In this document: positions 24,201 through 31,804 of the stretch, one piece after another
Numbering within the stretch: position 1 is the first letter of the stretch
Layout: every line of letters starts with the position of its first letter
Program-made: the position numbers and the translations under genes
Notes under the pieces: generated by a model
Database searches by the model: none
Told to the model about the DNA's origin: nothing
Seen by the model: only the letters and a program-made list of their open reading frames with translations
Source: Actinobacteria bacterium OV450
Lineage (GTDB): Bacteria > Actinomycetota > Actinomycetes > Streptomycetales > Streptomycetaceae
Length of the DNA stretch: 42,093 bases
NCBI GenBank assembly: GCA_001298555.1
Contig: LJCW01000353.1
Span: 1-42,093 of the forward strand
Direction of reading: 5' to 3'

Positions 24201-26593
24201 CCGAGCTCACCGCCGCCCAGAAGCAGAAGTTCCCGCATCTGGCCACGTACTCCGCGTACACCGTCGACCCGCGCGACCGGGGCCGCGTACGCGAGGCCCT
24301 GCGCGGCCAGCTCGTCGCGAGCGCCCGCGCCGCGAACGGCGCCGTCCTGGCCGCGACCGGCGTCCAGCTCGCCGGCGTCCTCGACGACCTGTACGCGAAC
24401 ACGGCCCGGCTCGGCCCCGTCTTCGAGGACGGCCGCCCCACCCTGTCCGTATGGGCGCCCACCGCCCGCAAGGTCGCCCTCGAACTCGACGGCCGCACCG
24501 TCGCCATGCACCGCGACGACACCAGCGGCGTCTGGTCGGTGCGCGGTGAGCGCAGCTGGAAGGGCAAGCCGTACCGCTACGACGTGACCGTGTGGGCCCC
24601 CAGCACGCGCCAGATGGTCCGCAACCTCGTCACCGACCCGTACTCCACCGCCCTGACCACAGATTCCACCTACAGCCTGGCCGTGGACCTGGCCGATCCG
24701 AAGCTGGCCCCTCCCGGCTGGCGCGACCTGCGCAAGCCCGCGGCCGTCCCCTTCACCTCGGCGCAGATCCAGGAGCTCCACATCCGCGACTTCTCGGTCG
24801 CGGACCCCACGAGCGCCCACCCCGGCCAGTACCTGGCGTTCACCGACACCGGCTCGGCGGGCATGCAGCACCTGCGCGCGCTGGCCGCGTCCGGCACCTC
24901 GTACGTCCACCTGCTGCCCGCGTTCGACATCGGCACGATCCCGGAGAAGGCCTCCGACCGCACCGAACCCGCCTGTGACCTGAAGGTGTACGCGCCGGAC
25001 TCGCCGCAGCAGCAGGCCTGCGTGGCCGCGGCGGCCGCGAAGGACGCGTACAACTGGGGCTACGACCCGCTGCACTACACCGTCCCGGAGGGCTCGTACG
25101 CGAGCGACCCGAACGGCACGGCCCGTACGGTCGAGTTCCGCAGGATGGTCCAGTCGCTGAACGGGGCCGGCCTGCGCACGGTGATGGACGTGGTCTACAA
25201 CCACACGGTCGCCTCCGGCCAGTCCGACAAGTCGGTCCTGGACCGCATCGTGCCGGGCTACTACCAGCGGCTGCTGGCGGACGGATCGGTCGCCAACTCC
25301 AGCTGCTGCGCCAACACCGCCCCCGAGAACGCCATGATGGGCCGTCTCGTCGTGGACTCGATCGTCACCTGGGCGAAGGAGTACAAGGTCGACGGCTTCC
25401 GCTTCGACCTGATGGGCCACCACCCGAAGGCCAACATCCTGGCCGTGCGCAAGGCCCTCGACGCGCTGACCGTCGCCAAGGACGGCGTCGACGGCAAGAA
25501 GATCATCCTGTACGGGGAGGGCTGGAACTTCGGCGAGGTCGCGGACGACGCCCGCTTCGTCCAGGCCACGCAGAAGAACATGGCCGGCACCGGCATCGCC
25601 ACCTTCTCGGACCGTTCGCGCGACGCGGTCCGCGGCGGCGGCCCGTTCGACGAGGACCCCCGCGTCCAGGGCTTCGCCTCCGGCCTGTTCACCGCCCCGA
25701 ACGCCTCACCCGCGAACGGCACCGCGGAGCAGCAGCGGGCGCGGCTCCTGCACGACCAGGACCTGATCAAGGTCGGGCTGTCCGGCAACCTCGCGTCGTA
25801 CGCGTTCACGGACACCGCCGGCCGGCGCACCAAGGGCGCCGAGGTGGACTACAACGGCTCCCCGGCCGGCTACGCGGCGGCCCCCGGCGACGCCCTCGCC
25901 TACGCAGACGCCCACGACAACGAAACCCTGGCCGACGCCCTGGCGTACAAGCTGCCGCAGGGCACCTCCACCGCCGACCAGGCCCGGATGCAGGTCCTGG
26001 CGATGGCCGTCGGCACCCTCTCGCAGGGCCCGTCGCTGTCCCAGGCGGGCACGGACCTGCTCCGCTCGAAGTCCCTCGACCGCAACTCGTTCGACAGCGG
26101 CGACTGGTTCAACGCCATCCACTGGGACTGCCGCGACGGCAACGGCTTCGGCCGGGGCCTTCCGCCCGCCGCCGACAACGGCTCCAAGTGGCCCTACGCG
26201 AAGCCGCTGCTGGGCGGCCGGCCGGCACCCGGCTGCGCCGACATCACCGGAGCCTCGGCGGCCTACCGCGACCTGCTGCGGATCCGTACGACGGAACGGG
26301 CCTTCGCCCTCACCACACCGGAGGCGGTCCAGGCCGCACTGGCCTTCCCGCTCTCCGGCACGGACGAGACCCCGGGGGTGATCACCATGACCCTCGGCGA
26401 CCTGGTGGTGGTCTTCAACGCCACCCCCACCGCCCAGCCCCAGCGCATCCCGGCCCTCGCGGGCACCGGCTACGCCCTGCACCCGGTCCAGGCGGCCGGC
26501 GCCGACGCCGCGGTCAAGCAGGCGACGTACGACGCGCGGACGGGAGAGTTCACCACCCCGGCCCGCACGGTCGCCGTCTTCACACGACGGTGA
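21251..26593 (+). CDS. Secreted bifunctional alpha-amylase/pullulanase (amylopullulanase)
   Basis: A 1780-residue protein with two complete GH13 modules. A signal peptide (MIRPAAGVIAAALAVTLLPALPAAAAA) leads into an amylase module with DVITNHT near 171, GFRIDTVKH near 300, GEVYSADT near 338 and LGNHDMGR near 406. Two pullulanase-associated (PUD-like) domains follow near 715-805 (AVVHYHRPDGDYTNWRLYAWG) and 823-915 (AVLHYRRADGAQDGWGLHVW). Then comes a CBM48-like domain near 1062 (LSVWAPTARKVALEL) and a pullulanase module: YNWGYDPLHY 1267, MDVVYNHT 1311, GFRFDLMGHH 1381, GEGWNFGE 1420, DAHDNETLAD 1553. It should cut both alpha-1,4 and alpha-1,6 bonds of branched glucans. The start is TTG 21251 with AAGGAG at 21238-21243. 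The 3' end overlaps the convergent GNAT gene by 14 bp. Confidence 0.94.
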   Translation: MIRPAAGVIAAALAVTLLPALPAAAAAPPAPPSDAKLAAEPARHDLTREQFYFVLPDRFANGDPRNDTGGLTGTRLETGLDPTDKGFYQGGDLKGLTDRLDYIKGLGTTAIWMAPIFKNQPVQGKGADASAGYHGYWITDFTQVDPHFGTNADLEKLIDKAHAKGMKVFFDVITNHTADVVDYRESSYSYLSKGAFPYLTKDGVPFDDSAYADGRGKFPAVDAGSFPRTPFVPEAKKNLKSPAWLNDPTMYHNRGDSTFAGESSDQGDFVGLDDLWTERPEVVSGMEKIYEKWVKDFSIDGFRIDTVKHVDTGFWTQWATALDKYAARHGRKNFFMFGEVYSADTAVTSPYVTQGRLDATLDFPLQDAIRAYASQGAAAPRLGSVLAGDYRYTTDKANAYEQVTFLGNHDMGRFGTFLKQDRPGAGEQELLDRYRLANELMFFSRGNPVIYSGDEQGFTGAGGDKDARQPLFATRIADYLDDDQLGTARTHADDAYDPAHPLYRQIAALSRLTKAHPALRDGVQSERLSDGSLYAFARTDTRSRTEYLVAANNGTEARTVELDAPAGAQYRTLYGGTALIRSSAAGKLTVTVPALGSVVLQGVSPLAAPAAKPTLTLKAPAPGATGTVELSADVTGGGLNRVVFAAQTGSGPWQVLGSADHAPYKVTQHITAPAGTALRYKAVVVDASGRTASALAGSVSGQVPPAPVPTATQRDYAVVHYHRPDGDYTNWRLYAWGDLADGEATPWPAGHDFTGRDAYGAFAYVRLKPGASSIGYLVIDKDGNKDVAADRTLDVTKSGEVWLEQGTEAARTDRPAYPPQDQAKAVLHYRRADGAQDGWGLHVWTGAATPTDWSKPLMPARTDSYGAVYEVPLAAGATSLSYILHKGDEKDLPTDQSLDLKATGHEVWMLGGRAPYLLPQPAGSSAALDLTKAEAVWIDRDTLAWNAPAAAASVQLLASREGAVTAENGVLHENGAQWLRLAKSELTAAQKQKFPHLATYSAYTVDPRDRGRVREALRGQLVASARAANGAVLAATGVQLAGVLDDLYANTARLGPVFEDGRPTLSVWAPTARKVALELDGRTVAMHRDDTSGVWSVRGERSWKGKPYRYDVTVWAPSTRQMVRNLVTDPYSTALTTDSTYSLAVDLADPKLAPPGWRDLRKPAAVPFTSAQIQELHIRDFSVADPTSAHPGQYLAFTDTGSAGMQHLRALAASGTSYVHLLPAFDIGTIPEKASDRTEPACDLKVYAPDSPQQQACVAAAAAKDAYNWGYDPLHYTVPEGSYASDPNGTARTVEFRRMVQSLNGAGLRTVMDVVYNHTVASGQSDKSVLDRIVPGYYQRLLADGSVANSSCCANTAPENAMMGRLVVDSIVTWAKEYKVDGFRFDLMGHHPKANILAVRKALDALTVAKDGVDGKKIILYGEGWNFGEVADDARFVQATQKNMAGTGIATFSDRSRDAVRGGGPFDEDPRVQGFASGLFTAPNASPANGTAEQQRARLLHDQDLIKVGLSGNLASYAFTDTAGRRTKGAEVDYNGSPAGYAAAPGDALAYADAHDNETLADALAYKLPQGTSTADQARMQVLAMAVGTLSQGPSLSQAGTDLLRSKSLDRNSFDSGDWFNAIHWDCRDGNGFGRGLPPAADNGSKWPYAKPLLGGRPAPGCADITGASAAYRDLLRIRTTERAFALTTPEAVQAALAFPLSGTDETPGVITMTLGDLVVVFNATPTAQPQRIPALAGTGYALHPVQAAGADAAVKQATYDARTGEFTTPARTVAVFTRR

Positions 26594-27116
26594 GCTGATC
26601 GAGCCGCTTCTCCAGCAGGATGACCCCGTACACGCGGCCGTCCTTGCCCTCCTTGTGGGGGAACTCCCCGACCACCCGGTAGCCCGCACCCCGGTAGTAC
26701 GCGAGCAGCCGGGGGTTGGTGGAGACGCAGTCCAGCCGCGCCCGCGGCAGTCCGGACCCGGCGATGCGCCGCTCGGCATGTTCGAGCAGCCGGCGTCCGG
26801 CCCCCGCGGGCGCGGCTTCGCGTTCCACCATCAGCCGGTGGACGTAGCCGGCGACCGGCGGCTGCACGCCCCAGGCCTCCTCGTCGGACCACCACAGCTC
26901 GTACGCGCCGATGATCCGGCCGTCGGCGTTCCCGGCGAGCCACACCTCGCCCTCGCGCATCTTGGCCAGGAAGTGCGCGGCGTCCTTGTCGCCGGGCTTC
27001 CACTGGTCGATGCCGTGGCCCCGCATCCACCGGGCCGCCTGGTCGTACAGGGCCACGAGGGTGGCGGCGTCCTTCTCGACGGCCCGCCGGAACAAGATCC
27101 CGTCATCAATGATCAC
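26580..27116 (-). CDS. GNAT-family N-acetyltransferase
   Basis: A 178-residue acetyltransferase: RRAVEKDAATLVALYDQAARWMRG, then strands VWLAGNADGRIIGAYELWW and GYVHRLMVEREAAPAGAGRRLLEHAERR, where the A-G-A-G-R acetyl-CoA loop fits the GNAT motif A, and LDCVSTNPRLLAYYRGAGYRVVGEFP (motif B, typical NxxxxxYxxxGF end). The substrate is unknown. The start is GTG 27116. GATAAT lies only 6 bases upstream and no ribosome site is visible, so the transcript may be leaderless. The 3' end overlaps the pullulanase gene by 14 bp on the opposite strand. Confidence 0.88.
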   Translation of the reverse strand: MIIDDGILFRRAVEKDAATLVALYDQAARWMRGHGIDQWKPGDKDAAHFLAKMREGEVWLAGNADGRIIGAYELWWSDEEAWGVQPPVAGYVHRLMVEREAAPAGAGRRLLEHAERRIAGSGLPRARLDCVSTNPRLLAYYRGAGYRVVGEFPHKEGKDGRVYGVILLEKRLDQLTVV

Positions 27117-27196
27117 GCGCGTATTATCACGCGGATGATCACCGGGGCCCGGCCGCGGGTGCCCGTTGCGGGGTCCGGCCGAGGGCCCGGCCCAGG

Positions 27197-27224
27197 GCCC
27201 CGCCGACGGGCCGGTCGGCGGGGC
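27197..27224 (-). terminator. Hairpin after the TetR gene
   Basis: GCCCCGCCGAC and GTCGGCGGGGC form a perfect 11-bp stem with a 6-base loop, 28 bp beyond the TetR stop on the minus strand. It separates the TetR operon from the GNAT gene. Confidence 0.6.
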
Positions 27225-27251
27225 AGTCGGTGGGCCGGCCGGCGGGTCCGG

Positions 27252-27974
27252 TCACCGGGGCGAGGGCACCCCGGGCTCCACCGTCGCCGGGACGAGTCCC
27301 ACGAGCCGCCCGACCAGTTCCCCGAACGGCCCGTCGGCCGGCTCGTCGGCGAGCATCCGGCCGAGGATCGCGGCCATCTCCGCGTCGTACGCGGCGCTCA
27401 CCGCGGCCAGCGCAGCGAAGTCGTGCACCAGCTGGAGCTCCAGCTCCGCCCGCGGGATCTTCCGTCCCTCCAGCCAGATCAGAGCGGTGGACTCCGCCAG
27501 CGACACCCACGACCGGACCACGAGTTCGAGGCGGGCCGGCGGCTTCTCGATCCCGATGTGCGTCACGATCTGCTGGTAAGCGGCCTGCCGGACCTCGTCG
27601 ATCATGGCGTTGGTCCGGTTGCTCCCGACGGCCGGGCCGCCCCGCATCAGCGCCGAGAAACCGGGCCCGTGCTCGTCGACGAACGCGAAGAACCGGCCCA
27701 TGACCCGCAGCAGCCGGGCCCCGAGCGGGCCTTCCCTCGGCTCCACGAACCGCTGCGCGAGCTCGTCGGCGGCCCGCCGCAGGGCGGCCTCGTACAGGCT
27801 CAACTTGCCCGGGAAGTAGTGGTAGACGAGCGGCCGCGATATGCCCGCGGCCGCCGCGATCTCGTCGATCGACACGTCGTCGGGCGACCGGTGGCTGAAC
27901 AGCTCCAGGGCGACCCCGATCAGCTGCTGCCGCCGCTCCTCGACACCCATCCTGCGCCGCGTCCCGCTTGTCAT
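27252..27974 (-). CDS. TetR/AcrR-family transcriptional regulator
   Basis: A 240-residue regulator. The HTH is RQQLIGVALELFSHRSPDDVSIDEIAAAAGISRPLVYHYFPGKLSLYEAALRR, with the recognition helix RPLVYHYF near residues 47-54. The larger C-terminal helical domain should bind a small ligand and dimerise. It follows the flavin reductase gene by 30 bp on the same strand, so it is probably the last gene of the PF10118-like/reductase/TetR operon and may control it. The ligand is unknown. Confidence 0.92.
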   Translation of the reverse strand: MTSGTRRRMGVEERRQQLIGVALELFSHRSPDDVSIDEIAAAAGISRPLVYHYFPGKLSLYEAALRRAADELAQRFVEPREGPLGARLLRVMGRFFAFVDEHGPGFSALMRGGPAVGSNRTNAMIDEVRQAAYQQIVTHIGIEKPPARLELVVRSWVSLAESTALIWLEGRKIPRAELELQLVHDFAALAAVSAAYDAEMAAILGRMLADEPADGPFGELVGRLVGLVPATVEPGVPSPR

Positions 27975-28004
27975 GCGGACACCCTACTGGGCGTCCTGCG
28001 GGGC

Positions 28005-29051
28005 TCAGAGGTCCAGGACCAGGTGATCGTCCTTCGCGCGCGAGACGCACAGGAGCATCGAGTCCTCGCGCTCCCCGTCCGTGAGGAGGGTGTCGCGGTG
28101 GTCCACCTCGCCCGCGAGGACGCGGTGTTGGCAGGTTCCGCAGAAGCCCTGCTCACAGGAGTACGGGGTGGTGGGCAGTGCCCGGCGGACGGCGGTCAGG
28201 GCGGATTCGTCCGCGGCGACCTCGATCGTGCGGCCCGAGCGGTGGAGTTCCACCGTGAAGGCGCGGGCCGGGCCGGCCGCGGAGGCCGGGGTGAAGCGCT
28301 CCAGGCGGACGGCCGAGGGGTCCGGGGCGGCCGCCCGGACCGCCGTCATCAGGGGATCGGGGCCGCAGCAGTAGACCAGCGTGCCCGGGGCGGCGGCGGC
28401 CGGCGCCGAGAGGTCGGGCAGGCCCGCCTCGTCCTGCGGGACGACGGTCACCCGGGAGCCGTAGGCCGACAGTTCGTCGAGGAACGGCATCGAGGCGCGG
28501 CTGCGGCCGCCGTAGAGGAGGGTCCAGTCCGCACCCGCCGCCGTGGCCGCCCGCAGCATCGGCAGGACGGGCGTGATGCCGATGCCGCCCGCCACGAAGA
28601 GGTACGAGGAAGACGGTTCCAGCGGGAAGTGGTTGCGGGGCGGCCGGACCGCCAGCCCGGCGCCCTCCCTCAGCTGGGTGTGCGCCTCACGGGAGCCGCC
28701 GCGGCCGTCCTCGACCAGGCGGATCGCGATCGTGTAGCGGCCCGTGTCGGCCGGGTCGCCGCAGAGGCTGTACTGGCGGACCAGGCCCGAGGGGAGCCGG
28801 ACGTCCACGTGCGCGCCCGGGGTCCATGGCGGGAGGTCCGGGGATTCCAGCGTCAGCTGCAGGACGCCTTCGGCCGGTGCCGTACGGGAGATGATCAGGG
28901 TGGGCAGCCAACGGCGTGGGGAGTGGCCCGAGACCGGGGTTTCCAGTGCCGGGAGGGGCCACAGGGGCGAGCGCGCGATGCGCCCGCGCAGGGCGCGGCG
29001 GGTCAGCAGCACGGCGCCCGCCACCGCCGCCGCCTTCAGGGAGCGGCTCAT
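28005..29051 (-). CDS. Flavin-dependent ferredoxin-type reductase with C-terminal 2Fe-2S domain
   Basis: A 348-residue electron-transfer protein. Order: a short N-terminal hydrophobic/basic segment (AAAVAGAVLLTRRALRGR), an FAD-binding barrel with RQYSL at 92-96, an NAD(P)H domain with GGIGITP at 155-161 and CGPDPLM near 229-235, and a plant-type 2Fe-2S domain with Cys299, Cys304, Cys307 and Cys335. Such single-chain reductases pass electrons from NAD(P)H to an oxygenase, as in the vanillate demethylase or KshB reductases. The ATG at 29051 overlaps the stop of the upstream gene (ATGA), so the two are tightly coupled; that neighbour has a di-iron-like ligand pattern and is the obvious electron acceptor. 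Confidence 0.92.
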   Translation of the reverse strand: MSRSLKAAAVAGAVLLTRRALRGRIARSPLWPLPALETPVSGHSPRRWLPTLIISRTAPAEGVLQLTLESPDLPPWTPGAHVDVRLPSGLVRQYSLCGDPADTGRYTIAIRLVEDGRGGSREAHTQLREGAGLAVRPPRNHFPLEPSSSYLFVAGGIGITPVLPMLRAATAAGADWTLLYGGRSRASMPFLDELSAYGSRVTVVPQDEAGLPDLSAPAAAAPGTLVYCCGPDPLMTAVRAAAPDPSAVRLERFTPASAAGPARAFTVELHRSGRTIEVAADESALTAVRRALPTTPYSCEQGFCGTCQHRVLAGEVDHRDTLLTDGEREDSMLLCVSRAKDDHLVLDL

Positions 29052-29956
29052 GCCGGGGCACCGCCGTTCGCGCCGCCGTTCGCGCCGGGGGAGGAGGCCA
29101 GGTAGGCCACGGCCTGGGCCGTCGAGCCCTCCTGCGAGGGGTGGTACGTACGGGAGAGGTACGTCGGGATCGACCTGAGCATCGCGCCCGTCGAGGGCAG
29201 CGTGCCCTGCCGGCCCGCGCGGAAGAACTGACCGAGGGAGGCCCTGGCGCCGGTCAGCTCCGGGTCGTTCTCCATGAAGAAGCGGGCGCCGCGCTGCCAC
29301 AGGAAGACCAGTGCCGTGAAGGCGGTGGCCCAGGTCCGGGCCCGCCGGCGGTAGTTGCCGTCCACGTGCATGAAGAGGTCGAAGGCCACCGAGCGGTGCT
29401 CCACCTCCTCCGCGCCGTGCCAGCGCAGCAGGTCCAGCATCATCGGGTCCGCGCCCCGGCGGTCCAGTTCGTCGGCGTTGAGGACCCAGTCGCCCAGGAA
29501 CGCCGTGTAGTGCTCGATCGCCGCGATCATCGCGACCCGCTCCATGAGCCACCAGTGGCGGGCCCTGCCCGGGGGCAGCGTCCGGTCGCCGAGCAGCTTC
29601 TCGAAGAGCCAGTCCACCTGCGCCGTGTACGGGGTCGGGTCCAGGCCGAGGCGCCTCAGGTGCGGGAGCACGTCGTCGTGCGCGGCGGCGTGCATGGCCT
29701 CCTGGCCGATGAACCCGACGACGTCCGCGCGCAGCCGCTCGTCCTTGATGTACGGGAGCACCTGCTTGTAGACGTGGACGAACCAGCGCTCGCCCGCGGG
29801 CAGCAGCAGGTGCAGCACGTTGATGGTGTGCGTTGCGAAGGGGTCGCCGGGCAGCCAGTGGAGGGGGGTGCCCTCCCAGCCGAAGGACACGTTCCGCGCC
29901 TTGAGCCCGGTGTGTTCCGACGCCACGGGGGCGGGCGCGAGCGGCGTATTAGACAT
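29048..29956 (-). CDS. PF10118-type 'metal-dependent hydrolase' with di-iron ligand pattern
   Basis: A 302-residue protein of the family usually named predicted metal-dependent hydrolase. The start is ATG 29956 (MSNTPLAPAPVASEH); an upstream in-frame ATG at 30034 looks non-coding. Helical segments hold Glu56, Glu86-x-x-His89, Glu138 and Glu174-x-x-His177, the spacing of a ferritin-like four-helix di-iron site (E...ExxH...E...ExxH). Another His follows at 93. No hydrolase motif is visible, so an oxidative role with the coupled reductase is inferred. No ribosome site precedes the ATG; TACATT lies 7 bases upstream, so the mRNA may be leaderless. First gene of the operon with reductase and TetR. 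Family confidence is high, chemistry uncertain. Confidence 0.85.
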   Translation of the reverse strand: MSNTPLAPAPVASEHTGLKARNVSFGWEGTPLHWLPGDPFATHTINVLHLLLPAGERWFVHVYKQVLPYIKDERLRADVVGFIGQEAMHAAAHDDVLPHLRRLGLDPTPYTAQVDWLFEKLLGDRTLPPGRARHWWLMERVAMIAAIEHYTAFLGDWVLNADELDRRGADPMMLDLLRWHGAEEVEHRSVAFDLFMHVDGNYRRRARTWATAFTALVFLWQRGARFFMENDPELTGARASLGQFFRAGRQGTLPSTGAMLRSIPTYLSRTYHPSQEGSTAQAVAYLASSPGANGGANGGAPA

Positions 29957-29979
29957 GGCGTCAATGTACTGAGGGGTAC
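29953..29979. promoter_or_regulatory. Candidate promoter/operator at the start of the di-iron/reductase/TetR operon
   Basis: On the minus strand a possible -10, TACATT, is placed 7 bases before the ATG. The same patch holds ACAT-N7-ATGT (29953-29967) and GTAC-N6-GTAC (29966-29979), short symmetric elements suited to TetR control. The half-sites are short, so this is tentative. Confidence 0.3.
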
Positions 29980-30056
29980 GGGAGAGGAAAACCCCTCTGC
30001 GGCCACCAACTTCCGGCCCGGCCACCCCGGGCACGCAGAAGTCCCCCGCGCACGCA

Positions 30057-30096
30057 GAAGTCCCCCGGGCGGAAAGGGCCGCGCCCGGGGGACTTC
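30057..30096 (-). terminator. 15-bp perfect hairpin after the lipoprotein gene
   Basis: GAAGTCCCCCGGGCG (30057-30071) pairs perfectly with CGCCCGGGGGACTTC (30082-30096) around a 10-base loop, 71 bp after the stop at 30167. An 18-bp segment GCACGCAGAAGTCCCCCG is repeated directly at 30031-30048 and 30050-30067, so part of the stem is duplicated. Confidence 0.75.
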
Positions 30097-30166
30097 GGGG
30101 ACTTCTGGGGTCCGGGAGGGCTCCGGGGTCTGCGGACTCCGGGCTCCGGGGTGCTTCAGGCTCCGG

Positions 30167-31651
30167 TCACCGTCCGGCGTGCCCGCTCACGAGGGCCCAC
30201 TCGCGGTTGAGCGAACCCAGCGGGATCTTGCGCTCGAAGAGCGGCGTGCCGAACAGGGAGAGCTGCAGGTGCAGGTTGCCGCTCAGGTCGAAGCCGCCGT
30301 ACAGCGCCCAGGCGCCGCTGAGGGAGGTCTTGCCGTCGCTGGACGCGGTCGCCTTGGCGTCGGCCTCGCCGCGCAGGTACGGGGCGAAGTCCGCGCTGAC
30401 GCCGACGGCGCCGTACAGGCCGACGGAGGCCTCGGCGCCGAGCGCGCCCTTGACCTTGCCGGAGGCGGTGACGGTCGCCGTGACCGGCGTGCTCTTGACG
30501 TTGGACTGGCTGACCGGCGTCCACCCCTTGCCCAGGGCGTAGCTGCCGCCGACCTTGAAGTCGCCCTTGACGTCCTGCTGGACGTCGAGGGTCACGCGGC
30601 CGTCGGCCTCCACCTGGACGTAGCAGGTCAGGTCGAGGTTGACGACGACCGGGACGGGCCCGACCTGGATGACCGGGGCGCTGTGCAGCTTTGCGAACGG
30701 GATCCGCTTGGGCGCCCCGGTGCTCGCGGCGGCGCGGCCCTGGAGCTTCCACTGCGAGGACCAGTCGCCGCTCATGCCGAGGAAGGCGCCGCGCGGGCCG
30801 GAGCCGCCGCTGCCGTCGTACGCGAACTCCACCTGCGGGGCGAGCTGGACGAAGCCGGAGACCGAGGCGCCGGCCGAGGCGGGGGCGTCCGGGGCGGTGT
30901 CGACGGCGGCGTTCACGTCGAGCCGCAGGTTGCCGAGGGGCAGCTTCGCGCCCTGGGGGCCGAACTTCACGCCCCCGCTCTTGGCCCAGGAGAAGGTGAC
31001 GCCCTTCATCAGGGGCTCGACGGTGACCGACGACGGGTCGACGGGCACCTTGCCGTCGGCCTTGTCGTCGTTCAGGACGGAGGACAGCGTGGTGGAGGCG
31101 GTCTTGACCTCGGTGCCGCGGTCGGTCTTGCCGACGACCTCGGTGACCTTGGCGAGCAGGCCGTTGGGGGCGCCGGGTGCCGGCGCGCTGGCGATGACGT
31201 CGCCGACCGCGACGGGCTTGTCGGCGTCGGGCGACGTGCCGGTGCCCGGGGACTTGCCGGTCTCGGGGGACTTGCCCGAGCCCGGGGACTTGCCCGTGTC
31301 GGTGCTCTTCCCCGGCTCCGGCTTCCGGCTCGGCGCGGAGGACGGGGCGGGCCCCTGCGGGGCCCTGGCTATGACGGCCCGTCCGGTCGCCTGGTCGTAC
31401 GAGGCGACCTTCAGCGAGGACTGCTCCGGCTTGCCCTTCCCGCCGACGCGGGCCACGGCGGCCGGGGTGGGGGTCCCCTGGGGGGCCGCGGCGACCTCCA
31501 GCTGCTGGGACGTTCCGTCGCCCGTGGGCGCGAGGTTGGCGGGGGCGGCCGCGTCGGCCAGGCCGGTGTGCGGGGTCGAGGAGCAGCCGGTGGCGGTGAG
31601 CGCCAGGGTGGTCAGTCCGGGCAGCAGGAGGCGTCGGGCGAGCAAGCGCAC
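30167..31651 (-). CDS. Large lipoprotein with GKSP repeats, function unknown
   Basis: A 494-residue secreted lipoprotein. The signal MRLLARRLLLPGLTTLALTATGC gives lipobox LTATGC with Cys23. A low-complexity segment with repeated GKSPxxG units (GKSTDTGKSPGSGKSPETGKSPGTG) lies near residues 113-140. The rest is rich in beta-type alternation (VTATVTASGKVKGALGAEASVGLYGAVGVSADF, LSGAWALYGGFDLSGNLHLQLSLFG). No known enzymatic motif is visible. The start is GTG 31651 with AAGG 9 bases upstream; a GTnAC direct repeat lies 35 bp before the start. The upstream neighbour on the same strand is the sigma-like membrane protein; a joint envelope role is possible but unproven. Confidence 0.8.
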   Translation of the reverse strand: MRLLARRLLLPGLTTLALTATGCSSTPHTGLADAAAPANLAPTGDGTSQQLEVAAAPQGTPTPAAVARVGGKGKPEQSSLKVASYDQATGRAVIARAPQGPAPSSAPSRKPEPGKSTDTGKSPGSGKSPETGKSPGTGTSPDADKPVAVGDVIASAPAPGAPNGLLAKVTEVVGKTDRGTEVKTASTTLSSVLNDDKADGKVPVDPSSVTVEPLMKGVTFSWAKSGGVKFGPQGAKLPLGNLRLDVNAAVDTAPDAPASAGASVSGFVQLAPQVEFAYDGSGGSGPRGAFLGMSGDWSSQWKLQGRAAASTGAPKRIPFAKLHSAPVIQVGPVPVVVNLDLTCYVQVEADGRVTLDVQQDVKGDFKVGGSYALGKGWTPVSQSNVKSTPVTATVTASGKVKGALGAEASVGLYGAVGVSADFAPYLRGEADAKATASSDGKTSLSGAWALYGGFDLSGNLHLQLSLFGTPLFERKIPLGSLNREWALVSGHAGR

Positions 31652-31685
31652 GTGGGTGAACCTTCGGTACGTGAGGGGTGTGGGG

Positions 31686-31703
31686 GGTTACCGCGTGGTA
31701 ACC
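31686..31703. promoter_or_regulatory. GGTTACC-N4-GGTAACC element upstream of the lipoprotein gene
   Basis: The element is a perfect inverted repeat and, read as GTTAC-N6-GTAAC (31687-31702), fits the GTnAC-N6-GTnAC direct-repeat pattern described for AfsQ1, and resembles GlnR boxes. It lies 35 bp before the GTG start, where an OmpR-type activator could act. Confidence 0.5.
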
Positions 31704-31804
31704 GGAATCCGATCATGCCATGTCCATGCGGTGGCAGTCATGTCCGGATCCCGCCAACTCCCCGGCCGTTGTTGACGGTTGAAGATTCACCCACTGCTGT
31801 GGAG

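Noticed and set aside
20996..25423. 1475-codon minus-strand frame opposite the amylase-pullulanase genes
   Set aside because: It is rich in Val, Gly, Arg and Ala with no motif, lies entirely antisense to two genes with catalytic residues in order, and is the usual antisense shadow of strong third-position GC bias.
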